From Streptomyces hainanensis (GTDB lineage Bacteria; Actinomycetota; Actinomycetes; Streptomycetales; Streptomycetaceae), in NCBI RefSeq assembly GCF_004348415.1, contig NZ_SMKI01000009.1, positions 1-37,616 on the forward strand: a stretch of 37,616 nucleotides of DNA, written 5' to 3'. Positions 1-7,056 of the stretch are shown here, in pieces (within the stretch, counting starts at the first letter, position 1; each line of letters begins with the position of its first letter). A program made the position numbers and the translations under genes. The notes beneath the pieces are model-generated. The model saw nothing but the letters and a program-made list of their open reading frames with translations, searched no databases and was not told the origin of the DNA.

Positions 1-97
1 CCCGCCCACCCTGGAGGAGCTGATGCTCCGCCACTACGGCGACGAGCTCGAGGCCCTGGAGGGCAACGGTCACCACGCCCGCGAGGTGACCCGGTGA
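1..97 (+). CDS. ABC transporter ATP-binding protein, C-terminal end (partial)
   Basis: Only the last 31 codons are present, in the frame beginning at base 2. The residues PTLEELMLRHYGDE are typical of the tail of ATPase subunits of ABC-2 type exporters, where a P-T-L-E-E-x-F/M-L-x-x-Y motif follows the nucleotide-binding domain. Its stop codon overlaps the GTG start of the next gene by four bases (GTGA), so the two are translationally coupled. The partner is a large ABC-2 permease, so this is its motor subunit. Substrate specificity cannot be read from this fragment. Confidence 0.8.
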   Translation, partial: PPTLEELMLRHYGDELEALEGNGHHAREVTR

Positions 98-1755
98 CGG
101 CCACCACCGCGCCCCCGGTCGCGACCGGGGCGATCGACCGGTCGGGACCCGGCCGCTCCCTGGCCGGGGCCGGGACGCTGGTCCGGTTCGCGCTGCGCCG
201 CGACCGGATCAGGCTCCCGGTGTGGATCCTGGCGACCACGTCCGTCGCGGTGTCCTCGCTCTCCAGCTTCGAGAGCCAGTACCCGACCGCCGCCGACCGC
301 GCCACCGCGGCCGAGACCCTCGGCGGACCCGCCGGCCTCGCGATGACCGGGCCAGAACGCTACGTCACCGGCGCCGACTACACGTACGGCGCGATGACGG
401 GCCACCAGATGATCGGCTACCTCGCCATCGCCGTCGGGCTGATGAGCGTCCTCACCGTCGTCCGCCACACCAGGGCGGAGGAGGAGACCGGCCGTGCCGA
501 GTTGCTGAGGGCCAACGTCCTCGGCCGGCACGCCCATCTGGCCGCCGCCCTCACCGTCGCCGTGCTCGCCAACCTCGCCGTCGGACTGCTGCTCGCGGTC
601 ACTCTCGGCGGCTCCGGGGTCGAGTCGATCACGGGTGCCGGCTCCCTGCTCCTCGGCGCCGCCGTCGCCGCCGCCGGCATCAGCTTCGCGGCCGTCACCG
701 CCGTCGGCGCGCAGATCACCGCCTTCTCACGCGGCGCCTCCGGGCTCGGCATGGGCGCGGTCGGCGTCGCCTTCGCGCTGCGCGCCGTCGGCGACATCGG
801 CGCCGACGCCGTCTCCTGGCTCTCCCCGATCGGCTGGGCCCAGCGCACCTACGCCTACGTCGACGACCGGTGGTGGCCGCTGCTGCTCAACCTGGCGCTG
901 ACCGCCGCCTGCGCCGCCACGGCCTTCGCGCTCTCCACCCGCCGCGACGTCGGCGCCGGCCTGCGGCCGTCGCGCCCCGGCCGGCCCGCCGCCTCCGCGA
1001 CGCTCGGCCACCCGCTCGGCTTCGCGCTCCGGCTGCACCGCGGGGTGCTGCTGGGCTTCGCCGCCGGCGGGCTGCTGTTCAGCCTGATGTACGGCTCGAT
1101 CCTCGGCAGCGCCGAGGACATGATCCGCGACAACGAGCAGCTGCGGGAGCTCATCGACCAGCTCGGCGGCGACGTGGTCGAGTCGTTCGCCTCCGTGGTG
1201 ATGACGGTCCTCGTGGTCCTCGCCGCCTGCTACGTGGTGGTCGCCGTCCTGCGGGCGCGCGCCGAGGAGACCGCCGGCCGCGCCGAACCCGTGCTCGCCA
1301 CCGGGCTCTCCCGCACCCGCTGGCTCGCCGGCCACCTGGCCGTCGCGCTGGTCGGCGGCACCGCCGTGATGCTGCTCGCCGGCGTCGGCTTCGGGCTCTC
1401 CGGCGCCGCGTCGAGCGACGACTGGGGCCTGGTCGGCAGACTCACCGGCGCCTCGCTCGCCTACGCGCCCGCGCTCTGGGTCACCGCGGGTGTCGCCGTG
1501 GCGCTCTTCGGCTGGTTCCCGAGCGCCTCCGCCGCCGCCTGGGTCGTGCCCGCCTACTCCTTCCTGGTGGTCTATCTGGGCGATCTCGTCGACCTGCCCG
1601 ACGGGCTCGCCAACTTCTCCCCCATCGGCCACGTCCCGCAGGTGCCGGCGGCCGACCTGGAGTGGACGCCGCTGCTGATCCTGACCGCGGTGGCCGGCGG
1701 CCTGATCTGGCTCGGTCTGGCCGGCTTCAACCGGCGCGATCTGGACTGCAAGTGA
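94..1755 (+). CDS. ABC-2 type permease (drug/antibiotic exporter family)
   Basis: A 553-residue integral membrane protein, predicted to form the channel of an ABC exporter with the ATPase just upstream. It has two similar halves: each has a soluble-looking loop with RAEEETGRAE or RARAEETAGRAEP, followed by a cluster of hydrophobic helices. This duplicated arrangement, about 530-560 residues long, is typical of the actinobacterial permeases annotated as exporters of polyketide antibiotics. The N-terminal 30 residues are cytoplasmic and polar. The start is GTG at 94, chosen because it overlaps the preceding stop as GTGA. No biosynthetic genes lie nearby, so the substrate is unknown; self-resistance or general efflux is an inference from the family. 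Confidence 0.85.
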   Translation: MTATTAPPVATGAIDRSGPGRSLAGAGTLVRFALRRDRIRLPVWILATTSVAVSSLSSFESQYPTAADRATAAETLGGPAGLAMTGPERYVTGADYTYGAMTGHQMIGYLAIAVGLMSVLTVVRHTRAEEETGRAELLRANVLGRHAHLAAALTVAVLANLAVGLLLAVTLGGSGVESITGAGSLLLGAAVAAAGISFAAVTAVGAQITAFSRGASGLGMGAVGVAFALRAVGDIGADAVSWLSPIGWAQRTYAYVDDRWWPLLLNLALTAACAATAFALSTRRDVGAGLRPSRPGRPAASATLGHPLGFALRLHRGVLLGFAAGGLLFSLMYGSILGSAEDMIRDNEQLRELIDQLGGDVVESFASVVMTVLVVLAACYVVVAVLRARAEETAGRAEPVLATGLSRTRWLAGHLAVALVGGTAVMLLAGVGFGLSGAASSDDWGLVGRLTGASLAYAPALWVTAGVAVALFGWFPSASAAAWVVPAYSFLVVYLGDLVDLPDGLANFSPIGHVPQVPAADLEWTPLLILTAVAGGLIWLGLAGFNRRDLDCK

Positions 1756-1757
1756 GC

Positions 1758-1792
1758 AGGCGGCCCGGCCCAGGGCGCGGGCCGGGCCGCCT
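1758..1792 (+). terminator. Strong intrinsic terminator after the ABC exporter
   Basis: A perfect 14-bp GC stem (1758-1771 with 1779-1792) closes a 7-base loop and starts two bases after the permease stop codon. There is no U-tract, as is usual for streptomycete hairpin terminators. Confidence 0.8.
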
Positions 1793-1932
1793 CCCGCACC
1801 AGCCTCCGCACCCGTCCGCGCAACCTGCCCGCACCCCTGCCCGCGCACCTCCGAGACCCGCCCAGGGACCCGCTCCGCGCACCGGATGGCGCAACGCCCC
1901 ACCCCTTTTGACCCGCTCCGGATGCGACCTCC

Positions 1933-1967
1933 GTGACGCGCTGTTCGCATAGGTGACAACCCGTCAC
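1933..1967 (+). promoter_or_regulatory. GTGAC repeat cluster upstream of the secreted protein gene
   Basis: GTGAC occurs at 1933-1937 and again at 1953-1957, 20 bases (about two helical turns) apart. The second copy forms an inverted repeat GTGAC-N5-GTCAC with 1963-1967. The cluster ends 40 bases before the ATG at 2008, where an operator would be expected. No regulator is assigned. Confidence 0.35.
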
Positions 1968-2007
1968 GCCTTTCTGCGTGCGGCAGACGACCCGGAGGTC
2001 ACCGCTC

Positions 2008-2556
2008 ATGAGAACCGCGCACTCCAGAAGCCGCCTGGCCGCCGCAGCGGCCGTCCTCTTCCTGTCGCTGGGGCTCGCCGCCACCCCGACGCTCGCCCAC
2101 GCCGACGGCGGCCCGTCCCCGTCGCCGACCCCCTCGGCGCCGCTCTCCATCTCGCCGAGCTCCGGCCCTCCCAACACCTCGGTCACCGTCCGGGCCGTCT
2201 GCCAGCCCAACGGCCCGGCGACCTCGGACGCCTTCCAGCAGAGCATCACCCTGCAGCAGTCGAGCAACAACCAGTGGGTCGGCACCGGCCGGATCAAGTC
2301 CAGCGGGCTCCAGGTCGGCAAGAGCTACACCGTCACCGTCCGCTGCCGGGACGGCGTCACCCTGACCACCAACTTCACCGTCACCTCCGCCACTCCGACC
2401 GGCGGCGCGGCCGCGGGCTTCGGTGGCGGCAGCGGCATCGGCGGCGGCAACTCGGTGGCGACGGCGCTGACCGTCGGCGGCGGGGTCGCCGTGGCCGGCA
2501 CCGCCGGCTACCTGTTCCTCGCCAGGCGGCGCCGCACCACCGGCAACCACTACTGA
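2008..2556 (+). CDS. Secreted, C-terminally anchored small protein (sortase neighbour)
   Basis: A 182-residue protein with a classical Sec signal peptide (MRTAHSRSR, hydrophobic core, ATPTLAHA cleavage region near residue 31). A Pro/Ser linker comes next, then a domain of about 80 residues that looks like an Ig-type beta fold (SPSSGPPNTSVTV ... YTVTVRC) with two cysteines that could form a disulfide. A Gly-rich stretch, a hydrophobic helix (about 150-172) and a basic RRRR tail finish it. This has the shape of a sortase substrate, yet there is no LPXTG-like motif before the helix. The ATG at 2008 is chosen because GGAGG lies 9 bases upstream; an in-frame GTG at 1978 has no ribosome site. The sortase gene follows after 11 bases, so the two probably share one transcript. 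Function is unknown. Confidence 0.75.
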   Translation: MRTAHSRSRLAAAAAVLFLSLGLAATPTLAHADGGPSPSPTPSAPLSISPSSGPPNTSVTVRAVCQPNGPATSDAFQQSITLQQSSNNQWVGTGRIKSSGLQVGKSYTVTVRCRDGVTLTTNFTVTSATPTGGAAAGFGGGSGIGGGNSVATALTVGGGVAVAGTAGYLFLARRRRTTGNHY

Positions 2557-2567
2557 GAGGCGCGGCG

Positions 2568-3857
2568 GTGCGCCACATCCTCCGCGACCTTCGGGGCGCC
2601 GACCTTCCGCCTCGCCTGCGCGTCCCGCGGGCGATGCGGAAGGTCAAGCCCCGGCGCACCCCGCGCACGCCGCGGGACCCGCGCAAGGTCAGGACCAGGG
2701 AGCGGGACAGGACCGGGGCCGAGGCGCGGGCCGAGTCCCGGGCCGAGGCGCCGGTCGAAGTGCCGGTCGAGATCCCGGCCGAGGTGGATACCGAGGCCGA
2801 CGCCGGCCTCGCGATCCTGACCGAGGCGATGGCCCCGACCGACGCGGACACCGGGCCGAGGGACGCGACCGAGCCCCGGGCCGGCGGCCGGCGGGGGCGT
2901 CGGCGCGGCGCCGCGTTCCACCCGCGGCGCCGGGTGCGGCTCCTCGCCCGCCTCGTCGGGCGGCCGTTCGCGGCCGTCCACCGCGCGCTCGTCCGGGCGG
3001 CGCGCCGGGCCCACGCCTGGTTCCGTCGTGTCAGCCGGCCGGTGGTGCTCGCCGCCGTCGCCGGCAGGCGGCTGGCCCAGGCCCGCCCCGACGACGGCAC
3101 CCGGGAGGCGGCCGCCCGGGTCACCCGGCAGCAGCGGCTGGCGATGCGGGCCCGCCGCCTGGAGGTGGCGGCCGCGGCCACCGCCGTCACCGTGGGGCTG
3201 GTCGGCGGGTTGCTGCTGCCCGGCTCCGGCGAACGCGTCAGCGAGGCCCGGGAGTCGAGCAGCATCGCGGAGGGCGTCTCCCGGCCCGGCGCCGTGGACG
3301 CCCCGGGCGCGGCGCCCGACGCCGGCTCCACGGCCAATCTGGAGGGCTCGTTCCAGCCCTCCGGGGTGGTCGCCCCGCCGCTGCCCCGCTCGGCGCCCAC
3401 CCGGATCCGGATCCCGCAGCTCACCACGGACGTCGAGGTGTTCGGCGCCGAACTCGGCACGGACGGCGGCCCGCCGTCCCCGGTCGAGGAGGACGCCATG
3501 CGGGCCGCCTGGTACTCGGGCGGCGCGGCGCCCGGCGAACGCGGGCCCGCCATCCTGGTCGGTCACCTGGACACCTACACGGGGCCGGCCGCCTTCGCCG
3601 GCCTCGGTCAACTCCGGCCCGGCGAACTCATCGAGATCGACCGGGAGGACGGCGGGACCGCGCTCTTCGAGGTGGACTCCGTCGAGCAGTACCCGAAGGT
3701 CGACTTCCCCGACCTGCGGGTCTACGGCTCGGTCGACACCCCGCAGCTTCGGCTGATCACCTGCGGCGGACGCTGGGCGGCGGACGGCGGCTACGACTCC
3801 AACATCGTGGCCTACGCCCACCTGATCGGCACGGTCGCGTCGCCGGCCGGCGCCTGA
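2568..3857 (+). CDS. Class F-like sortase with long charged N-terminal extension
   Basis: A predicted membrane-bound transpeptidase of 429 residues. The C-terminal 160 residues carry the sortase core: PTRIRIPQL (strand 1), the catalytic His in ILVGHLDTY (about residue 333), and the catalytic Cys in RLITCGGRW (about 399) with a nearby Arg. A single hydrophobic helix (about 200-220) precedes it. The first 200 residues are unusual: Arg-rich blocks around a repetitive acidic stretch (AEARAESRAEAPVEVPVE). Typical class F sortases are near 200-250 residues, so this cytoplasmic extension roughly doubles the protein. Start GTG 2568 has GAGAGG 7 bases upstream; ATG 2634 is an alternative that would drop 22 residues. 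The upstream anchored protein is the obvious candidate partner. Confidence 0.8.
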   Translation: MRHILRDLRGADLPPRLRVPRAMRKVKPRRTPRTPRDPRKVRTRERDRTGAEARAESRAEAPVEVPVEIPAEVDTEADAGLAILTEAMAPTDADTGPRDATEPRAGGRRGRRRGAAFHPRRRVRLLARLVGRPFAAVHRALVRAARRAHAWFRRVSRPVVLAAVAGRRLAQARPDDGTREAAARVTRQQRLAMRARRLEVAAAATAVTVGLVGGLLLPGSGERVSEARESSSIAEGVSRPGAVDAPGAAPDAGSTANLEGSFQPSGVVAPPLPRSAPTRIRIPQLTTDVEVFGAELGTDGGPPSPVEEDAMRAAWYSGGAAPGERGPAILVGHLDTYTGPAAFAGLGQLRPGELIEIDREDGGTALFEVDSVEQYPKVDFPDLRVYGSVDTPQLRLITCGGRWAADGGYDSNIVAYAHLIGTVASPAGA

Positions 3858-3903
3858 CCGGCCCCGGTGCCGCGGCCGGCCCGGCCCGGCCCGAACATGC
3901 CGA

Positions 3904-3929
3904 AGGCGTCCCGCGGTGGCGGGACGCCT
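3904..3929. terminator. Bidirectional terminator between convergent genes
   Basis: A perfect 11-bp stem (3904-3914 with 3919-3929) closes a GGTG loop. Further pairing of the flanking CCGA/TCGG is possible with one bulged A. It lies between the sortase gene (plus) and the DUF3151 gene (minus), so it can serve both. Confidence 0.75.
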
Positions 3930-3957
3930 CGGCGTGGATCAGGCCTCGTGTCGAGCC

Positions 3958-4371
3958 TCAGGAGAGCGTCTCGGCGGCCGTCGGAGAGCTGTCCCGCAGG
4001 AACTGCGAGCAGCGCTCGTACTCCTCGTCCTCGCCGATCGCCTGGGCCGCGCGGGCCAGGGCGTGCAGCGCGCGCAGGAAGCCCCGGTTCGGCTCGTGCT
4101 CGAACGGGATCGGGCCCTGGCCGCGCCAGCCGCTGCGACGCAGCGCGTCCAGACCCCGGTGGTAGCCGGTGCGCGCGAAGGCGTAGGACTCGACGGTCCG
4201 GCCCTCGGCGAACGCGTCGTCCGCCAGCTGCGCCCACGCCAACGAGGAGGTCGGGTACTTCGCGGCCACCTCGGTCGGCGCCGTGCCCGCGGCCAGCAGC
4301 TCGCGCGGCTCCGGGTCGTCGGGCAGATGGGTCGGGGGCGGGCCCCCGAGCAGGTTCTCGTGAATCGCCAT
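3958..4371 (-). CDS. DUF3151 family protein
   Basis: A 137-residue soluble protein that I recognise as the actinobacterial DUF3151 family, from its opening MAIHENLLGGPPPTHLP and the conserved blocks AWAQLADDAF, SYAFARTGYHRGLD, LRRSGWRGQGPIP and PNRGFLRALHAL. The helical, TPR-like pattern fits the family; no catalytic residues are known. It sits 70 bases downstream of the aldolase gene on the same strand and is probably co-transcribed with it, which I recall as a common arrangement in streptomycetes. Function is unknown. Confidence 0.8.
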   Translation of the reverse strand: MAIHENLLGGPPPTHLPDDPEPRELLAAGTAPTEVAAKYPTSSLAWAQLADDAFAEGRTVESYAFARTGYHRGLDALRRSGWRGQGPIPFEHEPNRGFLRALHALARAAQAIGEDEEYERCSQFLRDSSPTAAETLS

Positions 4372-4441
4372 GTCGTCCAGTGTGCCGCCTCGCCGCGGTG
4401 GCCAGCGCCGCCCGGCTACTCCGGTCGCCTGCCCCGACCGC

Positions 4442-5464
4442 TCACTTCAGGCGGGTGCCGGTGGAACGCAGGTCGCCGCACGCCTGGGTGACGCGGGCCG
4501 CCATACCCGCCTCGGCCAGCTTGCCCCAGCTGCGCGGGTCGTAGGTCTTCTTGTCGCCGACCTCGCCGTCCACCTTGAGCACGCCGTCGTAGTTGCGGAA
4601 GGCGTGGTCCACGATCGGCCGGGTGAAGGCGTACTGGGTGTCGGTGTCCAGGTTCATCTTCACCACGCCGTTCTCGAGCGCGGTGGCGATCTCCTCCCGG
4701 GTGGAACCCGAGCCGCCGTGGAAGACGAAGTCGAACGGGGACGCCTTGCCGTACTTCGCCGCGACGCCGTCCTGGAGGTCCTTCAGCAGGTCGGGACGGA
4801 GCACCACGTTGCCCGGCTTGTAGACACCGTGCACGTTGCCGAAGGAGGCGGCCAGCAGGTAGCGGCCCTTCTCCCCGAGGCCCAGCGCCTCGGCGGTGCG
4901 CAGCGCGTCCTCGACGGTGGTGTACAGCTTGTCGTTGATCTCGTGGCTGACGCCGTCCTCCTCGCCGCCGGTGGGGGTGATCTCCACCTCCAGCACGATC
5001 CGGGCGGCGGCGGCCAGGGCCAGCAGCTCCTCGGCGATCTCCAGGTTGTCCTTCAGGGTCTCGGCGGAGCCGTCCCACATGTGCGACTGGAAGAGCGGGT
5101 TCTCCCCGCGGTCGACGCGCTCCTTGGAGAGGGCGAGCAGCGGCCGGACGTAGCCGTCCAGCTTGTCCTTCGGGCAGTGGTCGGTGTGCAGGGCGACGTT
5201 GACCGGGTACTTCCGGGCCACGACGTGCGCGAACTCGGCGAGCGCGCTGGAGCCGGAGACCATGTCCTTGTTGTACTGGCCGCCCAGGAACTCGGCGCCA
5301 CCGGTGGAGATCTGGACGATGCCGTCGCTCTCGGCCTCGGCGAAGCCGCGCAGCGCGGCGTGCAGGGTCTGCGTCGAGGTGACATTGATGGCCGGGTAGG
5401 CGAACTTGCCCGCCTTGGCCCGGTCAAGCATCTCGTTGTAGACCTCTGGGGTCGCGATGGGCAT
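4442..5464 (-). CDS. fba: Class II fructose-bisphosphate aldolase
   Basis: A 340-residue zinc-dependent cytosolic enzyme that cleaves fructose 1,6-bisphosphate to dihydroxyacetone phosphate and glyceraldehyde 3-phosphate in glycolysis, and runs in reverse in gluconeogenesis. The catalytic Asp and a zinc-binding His lie in LHTDHC (residues 92-97). The phosphate-binding loops are HGVYKPGN and FHGGSGSTREE, and NLDTDTQYAFTRP is near the C-terminus. Length and motifs match the E. coli FbaA type. The start MPIATPEVYNEML at 5464 is chosen because AAGGAG lies 7 bases upstream; the 16 additional upstream codons in frame are not needed. A parS site lies 87 bases upstream of the start codon, in the gap to pyrE. 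Confidence 0.95.
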   Translation of the reverse strand: MPIATPEVYNEMLDRAKAGKFAYPAINVTSTQTLHAALRGFAEAESDGIVQISTGGAEFLGGQYNKDMVSGSSALAEFAHVVARKYPVNVALHTDHCPKDKLDGYVRPLLALSKERVDRGENPLFQSHMWDGSAETLKDNLEIAEELLALAAAARIVLEVEITPTGGEEDGVSHEINDKLYTTVEDALRTAEALGLGEKGRYLLAASFGNVHGVYKPGNVVLRPDLLKDLQDGVAAKYGKASPFDFVFHGGSGSTREEIATALENGVVKMNLDTDTQYAFTRPIVDHAFRNYDGVLKVDGEVGDKKTYDPRSWGKLAEAGMAARVTQACGDLRSTGTRLK

Positions 5465-5551
5465 CTGTCCGCTCCTTGTATGCGTTGATCTGCTCGTCGA
5501 CGTCCCGCTCATCCTCCCAGAGAAGGACCCATACCGGGACAGCGCGCGACA

Positions 5552-5565
5552 GTTTCACGTGAAAC
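5552..5565. other. parS chromosome-segregation site
   Basis: The 14-base perfect palindrome GTTTCACGTGAAAC lies in the 137-base gap between pyrE and fba. It equals the ParB-binding parS consensus of Streptomyces and most bacteria. ParB spreads from such sites and loads ParA and SMC near the origin. In streptomycetes about twenty copies cluster around oriC, so this suggests an oriC-proximal position. Confidence 0.88.
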
Positions 5566-5601
5566 CACTACAGAGTGTTATCCCCCCAGTTCAGGGGGAG
5601 A

Positions 5602-6138
5602 TCAGGCGAGGCCCAGGTCGCTCATCGAGTACACCTGGTAGTAGGGGAGCCCAGCCGCCTCGATGGCCGGAGCGGCGCCCCGCTCGACGATCACCGCGAC
5701 CGCCACCACCTCGGCGCCGGCCTCGCGCAGCGCGGCCACCGCGTCGAGCACCGAGCCGCCGGTGGTGGAGGTGTCCTCCAGCGCCAGCACCCGGCGCCCC
5801 GCCACGTCGGGGCCCTCGATCCGGCGCTGCAGGCCGTGCGCCTTGCCGGCCTTGCGCACCACGAAGGCGTCGAGGCGCCGGCCGCGGGCCGCGGCGGCGT
5901 GCAGCATGGCGGCGGCCACCGGGTCGGCGCCCAGCGTCAGCCCGCCCACGGCGTCGTAGTCGAGATCCGCGGTGAGGTCGAGCAGGACCTCACCGACGAG
6001 CGGCGCGGCCTCGCCGTCCAGGGTGATCCGCCGGAGGTCGACGTACCAGTCGGCCTCCCGGCCGGAGGAGAGGACGACCTTGCCGTGGACGACGGCCTTG
6101 TCCTTGATCTGCTGTAGCAGTTCGTCACGCACGCTCAT
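5602..6138 (-). CDS. pyrE: Orotate phosphoribosyltransferase
   Basis: A 178-residue cytosolic enzyme that joins orotate to PRPP to make orotidine 5'-monophosphate, the fifth step of de novo pyrimidine synthesis. The PRPP-binding signature VLALEDTSTTGGS spans residues 117-129. The early block GKVVLSSGREADWYVDLRR and the VRKAGKAHG loop, which carries the catalytic Lys, are also present. Length is normal. It lies 26 bases downstream of the aldose-epimerase gene on the same strand, so the two are probably one transcript even though their pathways differ. The other pyr genes are not in the window. Confidence 0.95.
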   Translation of the reverse strand: MSVRDELLQQIKDKAVVHGKVVLSSGREADWYVDLRRITLDGEAAPLVGEVLLDLTADLDYDAVGGLTLGADPVAAAMLHAAAARGRRLDAFVVRKAGKAHGLQRRIEGPDVAGRRVLALEDTSTTGGSVLDAVAALREAGAEVVAVAVIVERGAAPAIEAAGLPYYQVYSMSDLGLA

Positions 6139-6164
6139 GGCTCACGACATTACGCCAGGCCGGA

Positions 6165-6977
6165 TCAGAGCCTCCGCCACGTCCAGGTTGTGGAGATCTC
6201 CAGCGGCTCCAGTTCGGTGACCAGTCGCGGATGGCTGTTCAGGCCGTTGGGCGGCCCCGACTGGGGCTCCACGCAGACGGCCTCGGGCTGCTCGTCGTAG
6301 ACGACGACCCACGGGGTGCGGCTGGCGACGGTCAACTCCAGCTCGTCCGGCCAGTGGAGGGCGACCCGGACACCGTCCGGCATCACGAAACAGTCGTCCC
6401 AGGGCCCGGGCCCGGGCGCGATCCGGTGGCCGGTCGGCAGGTGGTCGTCGCCGCGCTCCTCCTGCCACTCGGCGGTGAAGTCGAGGGTGACGTCCTTGCC
6501 GCCGGGGCTGAGGGTGCGGAGGAACCACGGGTGCCAGCCGGCCTGTGCGGGGAAGGAGTCGCCCAGCGTCTCCACGGCGAGGGTGAGGGTGAGCCCCGAG
6601 CCGTCCTCGGCGAGCTCGACCAGTTGGCTCACCCGGCCGGGGTAGGGCCAGGGGTCGTCGAGCTCGCAGACCAGCGCGACGCTCCGGTCGTCGGCGCTGA
6701 CCACCCGCCAGGGGCGGCGCCGGACGGTGCCGTGGATCGCGTGCGGGCCGGCGTTCAACGGCAGCTGGTGGGCGGTGGTGCCATTGCTGAAGCGGCCCTC
6801 ACGGGTGCGGCCGCACCAGGGCGCCATCACGAAGGAGCCGAAACGCTCGCCCTGGCGCAGCAGTTCGAGCTCGCCGACGCGGAGCGAGGACAGCCGGCCG
6901 CCCTCGTCGGGGCGCACGGTCAACTCGGTGTCGGCGGCGCGGAGTCGCACTCCGCTGTCGGTGTCGTCGGTGGTCAC
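6165..6977 (-). CDS. Aldose 1-epimerase family protein
   Basis: A 270-residue soluble protein of the galactose mutarotase-like (beta-sandwich) fold. Supporting blocks are LRVGELELLRQG, FVMAPWCGRTREGRF, AGPHAIHGTVRRRPW (candidate catalytic His), AGWHPWFLR (second His) and a late CVEPQSGPPN containing the conserved Glu. Members interconvert sugar anomers or sugar phosphates; the actual substrate cannot be inferred. Start GTG 6977 is used because an ATG five bases upstream runs straight into a stop. Only a weak purine-rich site precedes it. It is the first gene ahead of pyrE and has a conspicuous inverted repeat directly upstream. Confidence 0.85.
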   Translation of the reverse strand: MTTDDTDSGVRLRAADTELTVRPDEGGRLSSLRVGELELLRQGERFGSFVMAPWCGRTREGRFSNGTTAHQLPLNAGPHAIHGTVRRRPWRVVSADDRSVALVCELDDPWPYPGRVSQLVELAEDGSGLTLTLAVETLGDSFPAQAGWHPWFLRTLSPGGKDVTLDFTAEWQEERGDDHLPTGHRIAPGPGPWDDCFVMPDGVRVALHWPDELELTVASRTPWVVVYDEQPEAVCVEPQSGPPNGLNSHPRLVTELEPLEISTTWTWRRL

Positions 6978-6991
6978 CCCATGACGATAAC

Positions 6992-7010
6992 GATCTGATG
7001 TATGCAGATC
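6992..7010. promoter_or_regulatory. Inverted repeat GATCTG-N7-CAGATC upstream of the epimerase-pyrE pair
   Basis: A perfect 6-bp dyad with a 7-base spacer (19 bases in all) lies 15 bases upstream of the GTG start. It overlaps a TAGGAT sequence that could be a minus-strand -10 element. The size and AT-rich centre fit a dimeric repressor operator; the family is not identified. Confidence 0.45.
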
Positions 7011-7056
7011 CTAATGTCGCCGCCGGACGGGACACGGGATGGCGGCGCCGACGCCG

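Noticed and set aside
1953-2567. Upstream extension of the sortase frame
   Set aside because: The frame is open by chance through the secreted-protein gene; GTG 2568 with GAGAGG is the better start.
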